From Alphaproteobacteria bacterium (GTDB lineage: Bacteria; Pseudomonadota; Alphaproteobacteria; GCA-2731375), in the NCBI GenBank assembly GCA_016869175.1, contig VGEV01000014.1, positions 1 through 40,595 of the forward strand: a stretch of DNA of 40,595 bases. Reading direction: 5' to 3'. The translations under genes and the position numbers were made by a program. Under the pieces are notes generated by a model. The model searched no databases and had not been told where the DNA came from. It saw nothing but the letters and a program-made list of their open reading frames with translations. Positions 1-8,376 of this stretch are shown piece after piece. Numbering within the stretch: the stretch's first letter is position 1; every line of letters starts with the position of its first letter.

Positions 1-1
1 A

Positions 2-505
2 CGCGCGCCGCTCGGGCCGGTCGCCCGGTTGGCGCCGGCATCGGCCGAACCGGCGACCCCCGGCCCGACGCCAGAGGCCGACGCGGCGCCGCGGTCCTTT
101 GTCGAGTTGGTGGCCTTGGTGCTGAACCGCCGCGAACTGCATCTGCACCTGCATTTGCGCCAGCATGTGCGCCTGGTGCGGTTCGCACCCGAGCGGCTGG
201 AACTGCACGCCTTGCCCGGGGCGCCGGCCGATCTGCAGATGACCTTGACGCAGAAGCTGCGCGCCTGGACGGGCCGACAATGGCTGGTGGTGCTGAACGA
301 GGAAGCCGAAGGCGAGCCCAGCCTGCGCGAGCAGGAAGATGCGGTGGCGAACGACTTGCGCGAGAGCGTCGGCCGGCATCCATTGGTGCGGGCGGCGTTG
401 GCCGCCTTCCCGCAGGCCCGGATCGAGCGTATCGCCGACTTGCCGGGGCATGCGGCCCGGCCGCCCGACCCGCCGTCAGCGGAAGACGACATGGAGGACG
501 AATGA
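2..505 (+). CDS. dnaX: DNA polymerase III subunit gamma/tau, C-terminal part (5' end outside window)
   Basis: The frame is already open at base 2, so this is the 3' end of a longer gene. The visible 168 codons start with an Ala/Pro-rich linker, followed by a compact domain (leucine-rich helix, then a segment containing [10 protein letters not shown] and a [14 protein letters not shown] stretch) that matches the C-terminal region of alphaproteobacterial gamma/tau. It ends in an acidic tail. Gamma/tau is the clamp-loader ATPase; its tau C-terminus contacts the polymerase alpha subunit and the helicase. The ATPase domain is not in the window, so the call rests on this tail plus the order dnaX-ybaB-recR, which is conserved in proteobacteria. 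The stop codon overlaps the ybaB start as ATGA, implying translational coupling. Confidence 0.85.
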   Translation, partial: RAPLGPVARLAPASAEPATPGPTPEADAAPRSFVELVALVLNRRELHLHLHLRQHVRLVRFAPERLELHALPGAPADLQMTLTQKLRAWTGRQWLVVLNEEAEGEPSLREQEDAVANDLRESVGRHPLVRAALAAFPQARIERIADLPGHAARPPDPPSAEDDMEDE

Positions 506-825
506 AAAACCTGAGCCAGATGCTGAAGCAGGCGCAGGAACTGCAAGGCCGCATGGCCGAGATGCAGGCCAAGCTGGAAGCGACCGAGGTCACCGGCGCC
601 GCCGGCGGCGGCATGGTCGGCGTGCGCCTCAACGGCAAGGGCGAGATGCGCGGCGTCAGCCTGGACCGCAGCCTGATCAACCCGAACGAGGCCGAGGTGC
701 TGGAAGACCTGATCGTTGCGGCGCATAACGATGCCAAGCAGAAGCTGGAGCGACATCTGGCCGACGAGATGGCGAAGCTGACCGGCGGCCTGCCGTTGCC
801 GCCCGGCTTCAAGCTGCCGCTCTAG
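502..825 (+). CDS. ybaB: YbaB/EbfC family nucleoid-associated protein
   Basis: A 107-residue protein, the usual size of the family. It opens with a Met/Gln-rich amphipathic helix ([20 protein letters not shown]). The central [20 protein letters not shown] follows the family pattern of a glycine-rich turn leading into a beta strand, then a helix around [10 protein letters not shown] and a Pro/Gly-rich tail. Family members are homodimers that bind DNA without strong sequence specificity and are found with recR in most bacteria. The start is fixed by the 4-base overlap with the end of dnaX. recR begins four bases after the stop, so dnaX-ybaB-recR is very probably one transcript. Confidence 0.95.
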   Translation: MKNLSQMLKQAQELQGRMAEMQAKLEATEVTGAAGGGMVGVRLNGKGEMRGVSLDRSLINPNEAEVLEDLIVAAHNDAKQKLERHLADEMAKLTGGLPLPPGFKLPL

Positions 826-829
826 CGGC

Positions 830-1429
830 ATGTTCGGCACCGAGATCGAGCGCCTGATCCAGCTGCTCTCGCGACTGCCGGGACTGGGGCCGCGCTCCGG
901 GCGGCGGGCGGCCTTGGCGCTGCTGAAACGCAAGGAAACGCTGCTGCTGCCGCTGCTGGAACAGCTCGGCCGGGTGGCGGAGAGCATCCGCAGCTGTCGC
1001 ATCTGCGGCAACCTGGACAGCGCCGAGACCTGCGCCATCTGCCGCGATCCGGCCCGCGAGAACCACAGCCTCTGCGTGGTGGAGGACGTGGCCGACCTGT
1101 GGGCGATCGAACGCTCGGGCGCGTTCAAGGGTCGCTATCACGTGCTGGGCGGCACGCTGTCGGCGCTGGACGGCGTGGGGCCGGACGAGTTGTCGATCGG
1201 CCAGCTGGTCGCCCGGGTCAAGGCGGGCGGCGTCGAGGAGGTGATCCTGGCGCTGAACGCCACGGTCGACGGCCAGACCACCGCGCATTATCTGAGCGAG
1301 CGCCTGCAGGGGCTGGGCATCGGCGTCAGCCGGCTTGCGCACGGGGTGCCGATCGGCGGCGAACTCGACTATCTCGACGACGGCACACTGGCGACCGCGC
1401 TCAAGGCCCGCCGCCCCGCCGCCGGCTGA
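830..1429 (+). CDS. recR: Recombination mediator protein RecR
   Basis: 199 residues, normal for RecR. A helix-hairpin-helix segment lies near the N-terminus ([20 protein letters not shown], about residues 13-32). A four-cysteine zinc finger follows (Cys56, Cys59, Cys68, Cys71). The Toprim domain starts at about residue 80 with [17 protein letters not shown] and includes [19 protein letters not shown]. RecR works with RecF and RecO to load RecA onto SSB-coated single-stranded DNA at gaps. The gene ends only eight bases before the 3' end of the convergent oxidoreductase gene, leaving almost no room for a separate terminator. Confidence 0.97.
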   Translation: MFGTEIERLIQLLSRLPGLGPRSGRRAALALLKRKETLLLPLLEQLGRVAESIRSCRICGNLDSAETCAICRDPARENHSLCVVEDVADLWAIERSGAFKGRYHVLGGTLSALDGVGPDELSIGQLVARVKAGGVEEVILALNATVDGQTTAHYLSERLQGLGIGVSRLAHGVPIGGELDYLDDGTLATALKARRPAAG

Positions 1430-1437
1430 GCGGCCGA

Positions 1438-2433
1438 TCAGGCGTTGACGTCGATCACCGCGCGGCCGCGCACTTCGCCCTTGAGGATCGCGTCGGCCAG
1501 TTCCGGCACCTCGGCCAGCCCGTGCACATGCGTCATGGCATCGAGCTTGTCGAGCGGCAGGTCGCGCGCCAGGCGGCGCCAAGCCTCGCTCCGCCGCGGC
1601 TCCGGACACATCACGGAATCGATGCCATAAAGCACGACGCCGCGCAGAATGAACGGCATCACCGTCACCGGCAGGTCGAAGCCGCCGGCAAGGCCGCAGG
1701 CCGCCACCGTGCCGCCATAGCGCGTCATGCTGAGCAGATTGGCCAGCACCGTGCTGCCGACGGTGTCGATGCCGCCCGCCCAGCGTTCACGGCCCAGGGG
1801 CCGCGGTTTCTCAGCCAGTTCGGCGCGCGGCACGATGGCGCCGGCCCCGAGCGATTTCAGGTAATCGGCCTGCGCCGGTCGCCCGGTCGAGGCGGCAACC
1901 CGGTAGCCGAGCCTGGCCAGCAATGCCACCGCCACGCTGCCGACGCCGCCGGCGGCGCCGGTGACCAGGATCTCGCCGTCACCCGGCCTGAGCCCCCGTT
2001 CTTCCAGCGCCAGTACGCTCAGCATCGCGGTCAAGCCCGCCGTGCCGATCGCCATGCTCTGCTTGAGGCTGAGGCCGTCCGGCTTTCTCACCAACCAGTC
2101 GCCCTTCAGCCGGCTGCGCTGGGCGAACCCGCCCGAATGGGTCTCGCCCACGCCCCAGCCGGTCAGCACCACCTCGTCGCCCGGCTTGAAGCGCTGCGCG
2201 CCGCTGGCGCTGACCACGCCGGCGAAGTCGATGCCGGGTGCCATGGGCAGCTTGCGCATGATCTTGTTCTTGTTGCCGGCCACCGCCAAGCCGTCCTTGT
2301 AGTTGACGCTCGAGTATCGGATGTCGACCGTGACCTCTCCCTCCGGCAGCTCGGTTGGCCCCAATTCGCGGATCGCGATCTCGAACTTGCCGTCCTGCTC
2401 GGTCGCCCACAGCGCCTTGTAGCGGTCGCTCAC
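1438..2433 (-). CDS. MDR-family oxidoreductase of the YhdH/AcuI (acryloyl-CoA reductase-like) group
   Basis: A 331-residue medium-chain dehydrogenase/reductase. The N-terminal GroES-like domain carries SSVNYKDGLA and the PGIDFAGVV segment. The Rossmann domain has the NADPH-binding loop TGAAGGVGSVAVALL, and the C-terminus carries a GRAVIDV motif. No structural-zinc cysteine cluster is seen, which fits the zinc-free quinone/enoyl reductase branch. Characterised relatives reduce acryloyl-CoA or quinone-like substrates with NADPH; the actual substrate here is not shown by sequence. It lies 33 bases downstream of the thiolase on the same strand, so an acyl-CoA role is a reasonable inference. Alternative: a generic quinone oxidoreductase. 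Confidence 0.9.
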   Translation of the reverse strand: MSDRYKALWATEQDGKFEIAIRELGPTELPEGEVTVDIRYSSVNYKDGLAVAGNKNKIMRKLPMAPGIDFAGVVSASGAQRFKPGDEVVLTGWGVGETHSGGFAQRSRLKGDWLVRKPDGLSLKQSMAIGTAGLTAMLSVLALEERGLRPGDGEILVTGAAGGVGSVAVALLARLGYRVAASTGRPAQADYLKSLGAGAIVPRAELAEKPRPLGRERWAGGIDTVGSTVLANLLSMTRYGGTVAACGLAGGFDLPVTVMPFILRGVVLYGIDSVMCPEPRRSEAWRRLARDLPLDKLDAMTHVHGLAEVPELADAILKGEVRGRAVIDVNA

Positions 2434-2466
2434 GCGCCTTCCCCCCCGATCCCCAGCGCCACGCGG

Positions 2467-3633
2467 CTAACGCAGCGGCTCCAGGATGCTGACGTAGTTG
2501 GCCACCGCGGCGCCGCCCATGTTGAGCACGCCGGCAGTACGCGCGTTCCTGACCTGCATGTCATTGGCCTGGCCTGTCACCTGCATCGCCGCCATGACGT
2601 GCATCGACACCCCGGTGGCGCCGATGGGGTGACCCTTGGCCTTCAGGCCGCCCGATGGGTTGACCGGCAGCCTGCCGTCCTTCTCGGTCCAGCCTTCCAG
2701 TATGGCGCGCGAGCCCTGCCCCTTTGCCGTCAGGCCCATGGCCTCGTACTCAATCAGCTCGGCGATGGTGAAGCAGTCGTGCACCTCGACCAGGCTCAAG
2801 TCGGTCAGGCTGAGCCGGGCTTCGGCCAGCGCCTTCTTCCAGGCCAGTTCCGGGCCCTCGAAGGCAACGATGTCGCGCTTGCCCATCGGCAGGATGTCGT
2901 TGACATGCACGGCGGCGCGGAAGGCGACTGCCTTCTTCATCGACAAGGCCGTCTGCACGTCGCTCAGCACCACCGCAGCCGCGCCGTCCGAGATCATCGA
3001 GCAATCGGTGCGCTTCAGCGGCCCGGCGACGTAGGGATTCTTCTCCGACTCCTGCCGGCAGAATTCGAACCCCAAGTCCTTTTGCATGTGGGCAAAGGGG
3101 TTGACCGCGCCATTCTTGTGGTTCTTGGCGGCGATGCGGGCCAGTGCGTCGTGCTGTGCGCCATAGCGCTGGAAGTAGCGCTCGGCGATCTGCCCGAACA
3201 TGCCCGGGAAGGTGGCGCCCGGCACCTTTTCCTGCTTCACGTAGCAGGCCTTGATCAGGACGTTGCCGACTTCCACCGAGGACAGGGCGGTCATCTTTTC
3301 GACGCCCACCGCCAGCACGAAGCGGGCACGTCGGGCAGCAATGGCATTCAGGCCCTCAAAGATCGCCGCCGAGCCGGTGGCGCAGGCATTCTCCACCCGC
3401 GTCGCCGGCTTGAAGCGCATGGCGGGATCCGCCTGCAGCACCAGCGAGGCCGCGAAGTCCTGTGGGTCCATGCCGCCGTTGAAGGTGCCAAGGAAGATCT
3501 CGTCGATGTCGCGCGGCTCCAGTCCAGCGTCGGCGATCGCCCGGGCCGCCACGTCGACGATCAGCGCCTCCAGGTCCTGGCCGTCCAGCTTGCCGAAACG
3601 CGAATGGCTCCAGCCGACGATACATCCTGTCAT
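2467..3633 (-). CDS. Acetyl-CoA acetyltransferase, SCP2/SCPx-type thiolase
   Basis: 388 residues, the length of single-domain SCPx-type thiolases. The nucleophile motif is VENACATGSAA (Cys84), the second motif is VHDCFTIAELIEYEAMGL, and the C-terminal catalytic loop is GGLKAKGHPIGATG. Thiolases of this branch cleave or condense 3-oxoacyl-CoA chains; many act on branched-chain or sterol side-chain intermediates, so the substrate is open. It is probably transcribed with the downstream reductase. A 128-bp gap separates its start from the divergent SDR gene. The ATG was chosen because the family N-terminus (glycine and hydrophobic residues within the first ten positions) begins there. Confidence 0.92.
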   Translation of the reverse strand: MTGCIVGWSHSRFGKLDGQDLEALIVDVAARAIADAGLEPRDIDEIFLGTFNGGMDPQDFAASLVLQADPAMRFKPATRVENACATGSAAIFEGLNAIAARRARFVLAVGVEKMTALSSVEVGNVLIKACYVKQEKVPGATFPGMFGQIAERYFQRYGAQHDALARIAAKNHKNGAVNPFAHMQKDLGFEFCRQESEKNPYVAGPLKRTDCSMISDGAAAVVLSDVQTALSMKKAVAFRAAVHVNDILPMGKRDIVAFEGPELAWKKALAEARLSLTDLSLVEVHDCFTIAELIEYEAMGLTAKGQGSRAILEGWTEKDGRLPVNPSGGLKAKGHPIGATGVSMHVMAAMQVTGQANDMQVRNARTAGVLNMGGAAVANYVSILEPLR

Positions 3634-3761
3634 GCGCGCCTCCTGTCGATTGCTGGGCTGGCAAACCCGCCGTTAGGGGCTAGGCTTGCCGCATCGGGTC
3701 TGCCTAGCACAACCATCGCCACGGGGCCAACCGGGGCGTTGCAGCGACGGGGGAACACAGC

Positions 3762-4526
3762 ATGCGCTTCAGGAACAAGGTTGCCATCGTCACCGGCTCG
3801 GCTCGCGGCATCGGCCGAGCCACGGCCGAACTGTTTGCCCGCGAGGGCGCGGCCGTCACCGTCGCCGACCTCAGGGAGGAAATGGTGAAGGCAACCGCGG
3901 AAGCGATCCGCACAACCGGTGCCAAGGCGCTGGCCCTGCGGATTGACGTGGGCGCCGAGGACGATGCCGAACGGCTGGTGGCGGAAACCGTCGCCGCCTT
4001 CGGCCGGGTGGACTATCTGGTCAACAGTGCGGGCATTGCCGCCGTCCATACCTTCCTCGACGTGCCGCTGGCGGAGTTCGAACGCGTGATGCGGGTCAAC
4101 CTGACCGGCACCTTCCTTTGCGGCCAGCGGGCAGCGCGGCAGATGGCCAAGCAAGGTTCCGGGGCGATCGTCAACATCGCCTCCATCTCGGGCCAGCGCG
4201 CCGGTTGGAAGCGCACCGCCTATGGCACCTCGAAGGCCGCCGTCATCCACCTGACGAAACAGATGGCGATGGAACTGGGGCCGCTCGGCATCCGCGTCAA
4301 CGCGATCGGACCCGGGCCGATCGACACCGAGCTGGTGGCGCGCGCGCACACGCCCGGCACGCGCGTCGCCTATCTCGACATGATCCCGCTCAACCGCTAC
4401 GGCGACGAACAGGAAATCGCCGATGCCGCGGCCTTCCTCTGTTCGGACGCGGCGGCCTATGTCCACGGTCATACGCTCAACGTGGACGGCGGCTACATGG
4501 TGCATGGCGTGAAGTTCGACGACTGA
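3762..4526 (+). CDS. SDR-family NAD(P)-dependent oxidoreductase
   Basis: 254 residues, a classical short-chain dehydrogenase. The cofactor loop TGSARGIG lies near residues 11-18, NSAG near residue 89, the catalytic Ser in NIASISG, and the Tyr/Lys pair in YGTSKAA. The C-terminus has LNVDGGYMV. An acidic residue after the second strand (VADLREE) suggests a preference for NAD over NADP. The family converts secondary alcohols and ketones; 3-hydroxyacyl-CoA or a similar substrate is plausible next to the divergent thiolase and MDR genes, but this is inference. It converges with the amidohydrolase gene, six bases between the two stop codons. Confidence 0.92.
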   Translation: MRFRNKVAIVTGSARGIGRATAELFAREGAAVTVADLREEMVKATAEAIRTTGAKALALRIDVGAEDDAERLVAETVAAFGRVDYLVNSAGIAAVHTFLDVPLAEFERVMRVNLTGTFLCGQRAARQMAKQGSGAIVNIASISGQRAGWKRTAYGTSKAAVIHLTKQMAMELGPLGIRVNAIGPGPIDTELVARAHTPGTRVAYLDMIPLNRYGDEQEIADAAAFLCSDAAAYVHGHTLNVDGGYMVHGVKFDD

Positions 4527-4532
4527 GTGGCC

Positions 4533-5876
4533 TCAAGTCGCCGGAAGGGCCTGCCAGAAGCGAAGCGGCTCGCCTTGGGCCTGGCCGAGCAACTGGCCCT
4601 CGCGCATGACCTGGCGGCCGCGGATGACGGTGGCGATCGGCCAGCCCTTGACGCGTCGGCCGTGGAACGGCGTCCAGCCGCTTCTGTTGGCCATCAGGGC
4701 ATCGTCGATGACGCGCTCGGCCTTCAGGTCAACGATGCTGAAATCGGCGTCGTAGCCGACCGCCAGCCGCCCCTTGCCAGCGATGCCGAACAGGCGGTGC
4801 GCGCCGGCGCTGGTCAGATCGACCAGCCGCCGCAGCGACAGCCGCCCGGCATTGCAGTGGTCGAGCAGCAGCGGCAGCAGGGTCTGCACGCCCGGCATGC
4901 CGGAGGGACTTTTCGGATAGCTCTCGGCCTTCTCGGCGAGCGTATGCGGGGCATGGTCCGAGCCGACCACATCGACGATGCCGTGGGCGACGCCGCGCCA
5001 CAGGCCGTCGCGATGGCGGGACTCGCGGATCGGCGGATTCATCTGCGCCCGCGTGCCCAGGCTGGCATAGCACTCCGGCGCCACCAGCGTCAGATGCTGC
5101 GGCGTCACCTCGACCGAGGCGATGTCGCGGTGCTGCCCTAGGATGTCGATTTCCTCGGCCGTCGTGATGTGCAGCACGTGCACCAACCGGCCGTGTTTGC
5201 GGGCCAGCCGCAGCAGGCGCTCGGTCGCCAGCACCGCCGAGGCGACATCGCGCCATTCGGGGTGCGCGCGCGGATCCGCCGCCCGCTCGGCGATGGCCTT
5301 CCGCTCACTCAGGCGGAAGTCGTCCTCGGCATGCACGGCGCAGCGCCGCCCGAGGCCCCGCAGCACGCGTTCCAGCGTGGCGTCGTCGCGCACCAGCAGG
5401 TCGCCGGTCGATGCCCCCATGAAGATCTTCACGCCGCAACAGCCCGGCAACCGCTCGAGTTCCGGCAGGCGCTCGGCGTTCTCCGCCGTGGCACCGACAT
5501 AGAAGGCATGATCACACCACATGCGGCCCCGCGCGCGGGCCAGCTTGTCGGTCAGCGCCCCGGCCGTGCTGGTCAGCGGCCTGGTATTCGGCATCTCGAA
5601 GACCGCCGTCACGCCGCCCAGCACCGCACCCCGGCTGCCTGCCTCCAAGTCCTCCTTGTGCTCCATCCCAGGCTCGCGGAAATGCACCTGGGTGTCGATC
5701 ACCCCCGGCAAGACGTGCAGGCCGCCAAGCTGCAGGGTCTCGCCGGCCGAGGCGCCTGCCAGGTCGCCGATCGCGGCAATGCGGCCGGCACGCACGCCGA
5801 CGTCGGCCGGGCCGATGCCATCCAGCGAGACGACCGTGCCGCCCTTGAGCAACAGGTCGAAGGTCTGGCCGGTCAT
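4533..5876 (-). CDS. Dihydroorotase-like cyclic amidohydrolase
   Basis: 447 residues, the size of class I dihydroorotases and hydantoinases. A short beta-sandwich segment precedes the TIM-barrel core. Metal-site residues visible: His65, Lys150 (GVKIFMG, normally carboxylated), His182 (HAEDD), His236 (LHITTAEE), Asp307 (SDHAPH). The first His of the usual HxH motif is replaced: the segment reads GVIDTQVHFREPG, with Gln63. HFREPG and MPNT otherwise match dihydroorotase. So this may be a dihydroorotase or a related cyclic amidase with an altered metal site. It is the last gene of the glycosyltransferase-hydrolase operon, its ATG overlapping the hydrolase stop (ATGA); that start is much better than the longer open frame upstream. 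Confidence 0.82.
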   Translation of the reverse strand: MTGQTFDLLLKGGTVVSLDGIGPADVGVRAGRIAAIGDLAGASAGETLQLGGLHVLPGVIDTQVHFREPGMEHKEDLEAGSRGAVLGGVTAVFEMPNTRPLTSTAGALTDKLARARGRMWCDHAFYVGATAENAERLPELERLPGCCGVKIFMGASTGDLLVRDDATLERVLRGLGRRCAVHAEDDFRLSERKAIAERAADPRAHPEWRDVASAVLATERLLRLARKHGRLVHVLHITTAEEIDILGQHRDIASVEVTPQHLTLVAPECYASLGTRAQMNPPIRESRHRDGLWRGVAHGIVDVVGSDHAPHTLAEKAESYPKSPSGMPGVQTLLPLLLDHCNAGRLSLRRLVDLTSAGAHRLFGIAGKGRLAVGYDADFSIVDLKAERVIDDALMANRSGWTPFHGRRVKGWPIATVIRGRQVMREGQLLGQAQGEPLRFWQALPAT

Positions 5877-6580
5877 GTGTTCGCCTCCAGCGCCCGGGTC
5901 AATTCGTCCGGCATCGTCACCATGGCGTCGTGCCCGGTATCGAGTTCGTCCACTCGCCAGCCGGGTTCTTTCCGCAGCCGCCTGGCAAGGCCATGATAGG
6001 GGCTCGGATCGTAGCGCTTGGCCAAGATGTAGTGGCGGCGCCTGACCTGCGCCAGCGCGCCGGAAAGGCGGATCGGCTGCGCCAGCGTGGCAATGGGCTG
6101 CGGCGTGCACAGGCCGTCGACCCAGGCGCGATCGGTCGGGTCTTCGACGCCGAAGACCGCCGCCGGGGTCGGCGGCACCCGCCAGCCGTCGTTGCCGGCG
6201 GCCCCGTTGCGCAGCGCGCGGGCGCGATCGGGCAGCACGACCTGCAGGGCGCTCTGACCATCCTCCGGCACCAGTGCGTCGAGATAGACGAGGGCCGCGA
6301 TGCGCCCGGCCTCGCGGTCGGCCGCGCCTGTCACCACCATGCCGCCGTAGCTGTGACCGCACAGCACCACATCGCGCAGCCCTTCCCAGCGCATCAGGTT
6401 CGCCACATCGCCGATATGCGTGTCGAGGTCGATGGCCGGGTTGATGAGGTGCGAGCGGTCGGCCAGACCGGTCAGCGTTGGCGTAAACACCCGGTGGCCC
6501 TTTGCCGCCAGCCGGTCGGCCACCCGCCGCCAGCACCAGCCGCCGTGAAACGCGCCGTGCACCAGAACGAATGTCGCCAC
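5873..6580 (-). CDS. Alpha/beta hydrolase, plant-esterase/hydroxynitrile-lyase-like
   Basis: 235 residues. The start FVLVHGAFHGGWCW gives the first strand and oxyanion-hole HG. The nucleophile elbow is GHSYGG, with Ser at about residue 76. The probable catalytic His sits in DTGHDAMVTMPDEL near the end. This arrangement matches the small cytosolic hydrolases resembling plant salicylate esterases and hydroxynitrile lyases. The substrate cannot be read from sequence. It is the fourth gene of a minus-strand operon, 15 bases after the GT4 stop and overlapping the dihydroorotase-like gene by four bases. Confidence 0.88.
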   Translation of the reverse strand: MATFVLVHGAFHGGWCWRRVADRLAAKGHRVFTPTLTGLADRSHLINPAIDLDTHIGDVANLMRWEGLRDVVLCGHSYGGMVVTGAADREAGRIAALVYLDALVPEDGQSALQVVLPDRARALRNGAAGNDGWRVPPTPAAVFGVEDPTDRAWVDGLCTPQPIATLAQPIRLSGALAQVRRRHYILAKRYDPSPYHGLARRLRKEPGWRVDELDTGHDAMVTMPDELTRALEANT

Positions 6581-6595
6581 GTCCTCTCCCCTATT

Positions 6596-7618
6596 TTACT
6601 TCGTCAGACCGGCCAGCAGGCCGAGATAGGCGTCGACCACCTTGGCCTCGGTGAAGCTCGCTTCGTAGGCCGCGCGACCGGTCGCCGCAAGTCGCGCAGC
6701 CAGCGGCCGGTCCGCCAGCACCTGCCGGATGGCGGCGGCCAAGCGGCTCTCGTCGTCGATCGGCACCAGCAGGCCGTTCTCGCCGTGTTGGATCAACCCG
6801 GCCGGCCCCTTGGCGGCGGCGGCAACGACCGGCTTGCGCTGGGCCCAGGCCTCGATCACCACGTTACCCAGAGGCTCGAAGCGCGATGGGCAGACCACCA
6901 GCTCGACGCTGGCATAGAGCGGCGCGGGCTCGCGCCACCAGCCAAGGAAATGCGCGCGCTGCCCGAGTTCGAGCCGATGCGCGAGCGCCCGCAGCGCGGC
7001 CCCCTCCGGTCCGTCGCCGGCCAGCCAGAGATGCACGCCCGGCAGCCGGGCGAGGGCATGCAAGAGCACGTCGAAGGCCTTGTTGGGATGCAGGCGGCCC
7101 AGCGCCAGCAGCACAGGGGCTTCCTCCGGCGTGTCCAGTGCCCGCTTGTCGAGCGGCTCGGCGGCGGTCTCGTCGACGAAATTCGGCAGATAGTGCGCGC
7201 GGGCCGCGGGCCAGCCGGCCCGCACCAGGTAGTCCACGATGTCCGGCGTGTTGCCGATCAGGTGCTGGGCCCGGCGATAATATTTGAGGTCGTAATAGCC
7301 GCCGAGCCGGGCCGCATGCACGAACTCGCCGCGTGGGCAGGCGGCTGTCGCCCGGTTCATCCAGGTCAGCACGTGGCTCGGCTGGAAGCGGCGGGCCGCC
7401 CTGGCGAAACGCCAACGACTGGCCCAGTCGAACGGGCCACCGAACCAGGTTTCCCCCACCGCGACGCCGCCGGCGCGCAAGGCCGCCAGGCGGGTCGGCT
7501 CCGGGCGCAGCAGGACCTCTTGCGCGACGCCGCGGCGCTGCAAGGCCAAGGCGAGCCGGGTGAAGAACGCTTCCGCTCCGCCTTGCGCGGCACCTGCGAT
7601 CGCCTGCATCAGTCGCAT
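6596..7618 (-). CDS. Glycosyltransferase family 4
   Basis: 340 residues with a GT-B layout. The N-terminal part begins MRLMQAIAGAAQGGAEAFF, with a Gly-rich acceptor loop. The C-terminal nucleotide-sugar domain has LALGRLHPNKAFDVLL, WLAGDGPEG and the E-x7-E region (SRFEPLGNVVIEAWA), followed by NGLLVPIDD. Family 4 retaining enzymes add hexoses or heptoses to lipopolysaccharide core and other surface glycans. The ATG chosen lies ten bases inside the preceding GT2 gene and begins the domain exactly; the open frame runs further upstream but lacks family sequence. It ends the sugar-transfer part of the operon. Confidence 0.92.
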   Translation of the reverse strand: MRLMQAIAGAAQGGAEAFFTRLALALQRRGVAQEVLLRPEPTRLAALRAGGVAVGETWFGGPFDWASRWRFARAARRFQPSHVLTWMNRATAACPRGEFVHAARLGGYYDLKYYRRAQHLIGNTPDIVDYLVRAGWPAARAHYLPNFVDETAAEPLDKRALDTPEEAPVLLALGRLHPNKAFDVLLHALARLPGVHLWLAGDGPEGAALRALAHRLELGQRAHFLGWWREPAPLYASVELVVCPSRFEPLGNVVIEAWAQRKPVVAAAAKGPAGLIQHGENGLLVPIDDESRLAAAIRQVLADRPLAARLAATGRAAYEASFTEAKVVDAYLGLLAGLTK

Positions 7619-8376
7619 GGGCGGTCGCGGTCGAGCCGGGCCTTGAGATAGGAGAGCAGCGGGTAGAGACCGGCGAACAGGGCAATGGCGAAACCCATCA
7701 GCCCCTCGCGATAGCCACGGCGCGCGACATAGCATTTGAGGAAACGGCTCAGGCCGCGGCGCAAGTTGCCGGCCAGGCTGCCAAGCTGGCCGCTGTCGCG
7801 CAGATCGGCGGCGCGCGCGGTGCTGTAGCGGTCGAGCCGCGCCAGCATGTCGGCGAGCGAGCGGTCGACATGGTGCCGCATCCGCGCGTTCAACCGGCGA
7901 GCCGGTCCTTGCAGCGTGAGCTGCGGATGCACGCGCTGGTCGCCCCAGGTCTTGGCACCCCGGCTGAACAGGCGCGGGGCGGAATTGACGCCCCAGGAAG
8001 CACCCCAGCCGTAGCGCACCAGGCGCTTGCCGACATAGTTGTCGAACGGCACCAGGAAATGGCCCGCCGCCGCGCCGGCGATGGTGGCGCGCACCTCGGC
8101 CGCCAATTCCGGCGGAACCCGCTCGTCGGCGTCGACTTCCAGGATCCAGTCGCCGGTGCAGTGGGCGATGCCCGCGTTGCGCCGCGGCCCCTCCAGCTCC
8201 CAGGCACCTTCGAGCACCTGCGCGCCGGCCGCCTCGGCGATGGTCCGGCTGTCGTCGGTGGTGCGGTCCAGCACCACCACCCGCTCGTCGGCGAAGCTGA
8301 GATGGGCAAGGCACTCCGCCAGCTGCGCCGCCTCGTTGCGCGCCACCACCAACGCCGAGAGGCGCGGGCCACTCAT
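7609..8376 (-). CDS. Glycosyltransferase family 2 (WaaE/KdtX-like)
   Basis: 255 residues, GT-A type. It starts with LSALVVARNEAAQL, followed by RTTDDSRTIAEAAGAQV, GPRRNAGI and the metal-binding VDADERVPPEL. The WGDQRVHPQL segment and the C-terminal basic/hydrophobic region resemble the lipopolysaccharide-core beta-glucosyltransferases (WaaE group), which act at the cytoplasmic face of the inner membrane. The start overlaps the GT9 stop as ATGA and the 3' end overlaps the GT4 start, so the three genes are translationally coupled. Confidence 0.92.
   Translation of the reverse strand: MSGPRLSALVVARNEAAQLAECLAHLSFADERVVVLDRTTDDSRTIAEAAGAQVLEGAWELEGPRRNAGIAHCTGDWILEVDADERVPPELAAEVRATIAGAAAGHFLVPFDNYVGKRLVRYGWGASWGVNSAPRLFSRGAKTWGDQRVHPQLTLQGPARRLNARMRHHVDRSLADMLARLDRYSTARAADLRDSGQLGSLAGNLRRGLSRFLKCYVARRGYREGLMGFAIALFAGLYPLLSYLKARLDRDRPCD

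Noticed and set aside
1099-3888. A 929-codon open frame on the plus strand
   Set aside because: It runs antisense to the reductase and thiolase genes and partly over recR. It is Arg/Gly/His-rich with no recognisable domain, a normal by-product of high GC content.
4533-6536. A fused hydrolase-dihydroorotase protein
   Set aside because: The upstream part of this frame is the hydrolase gene read in the wrong frame; the ATGA overlap gives a natural separate start.
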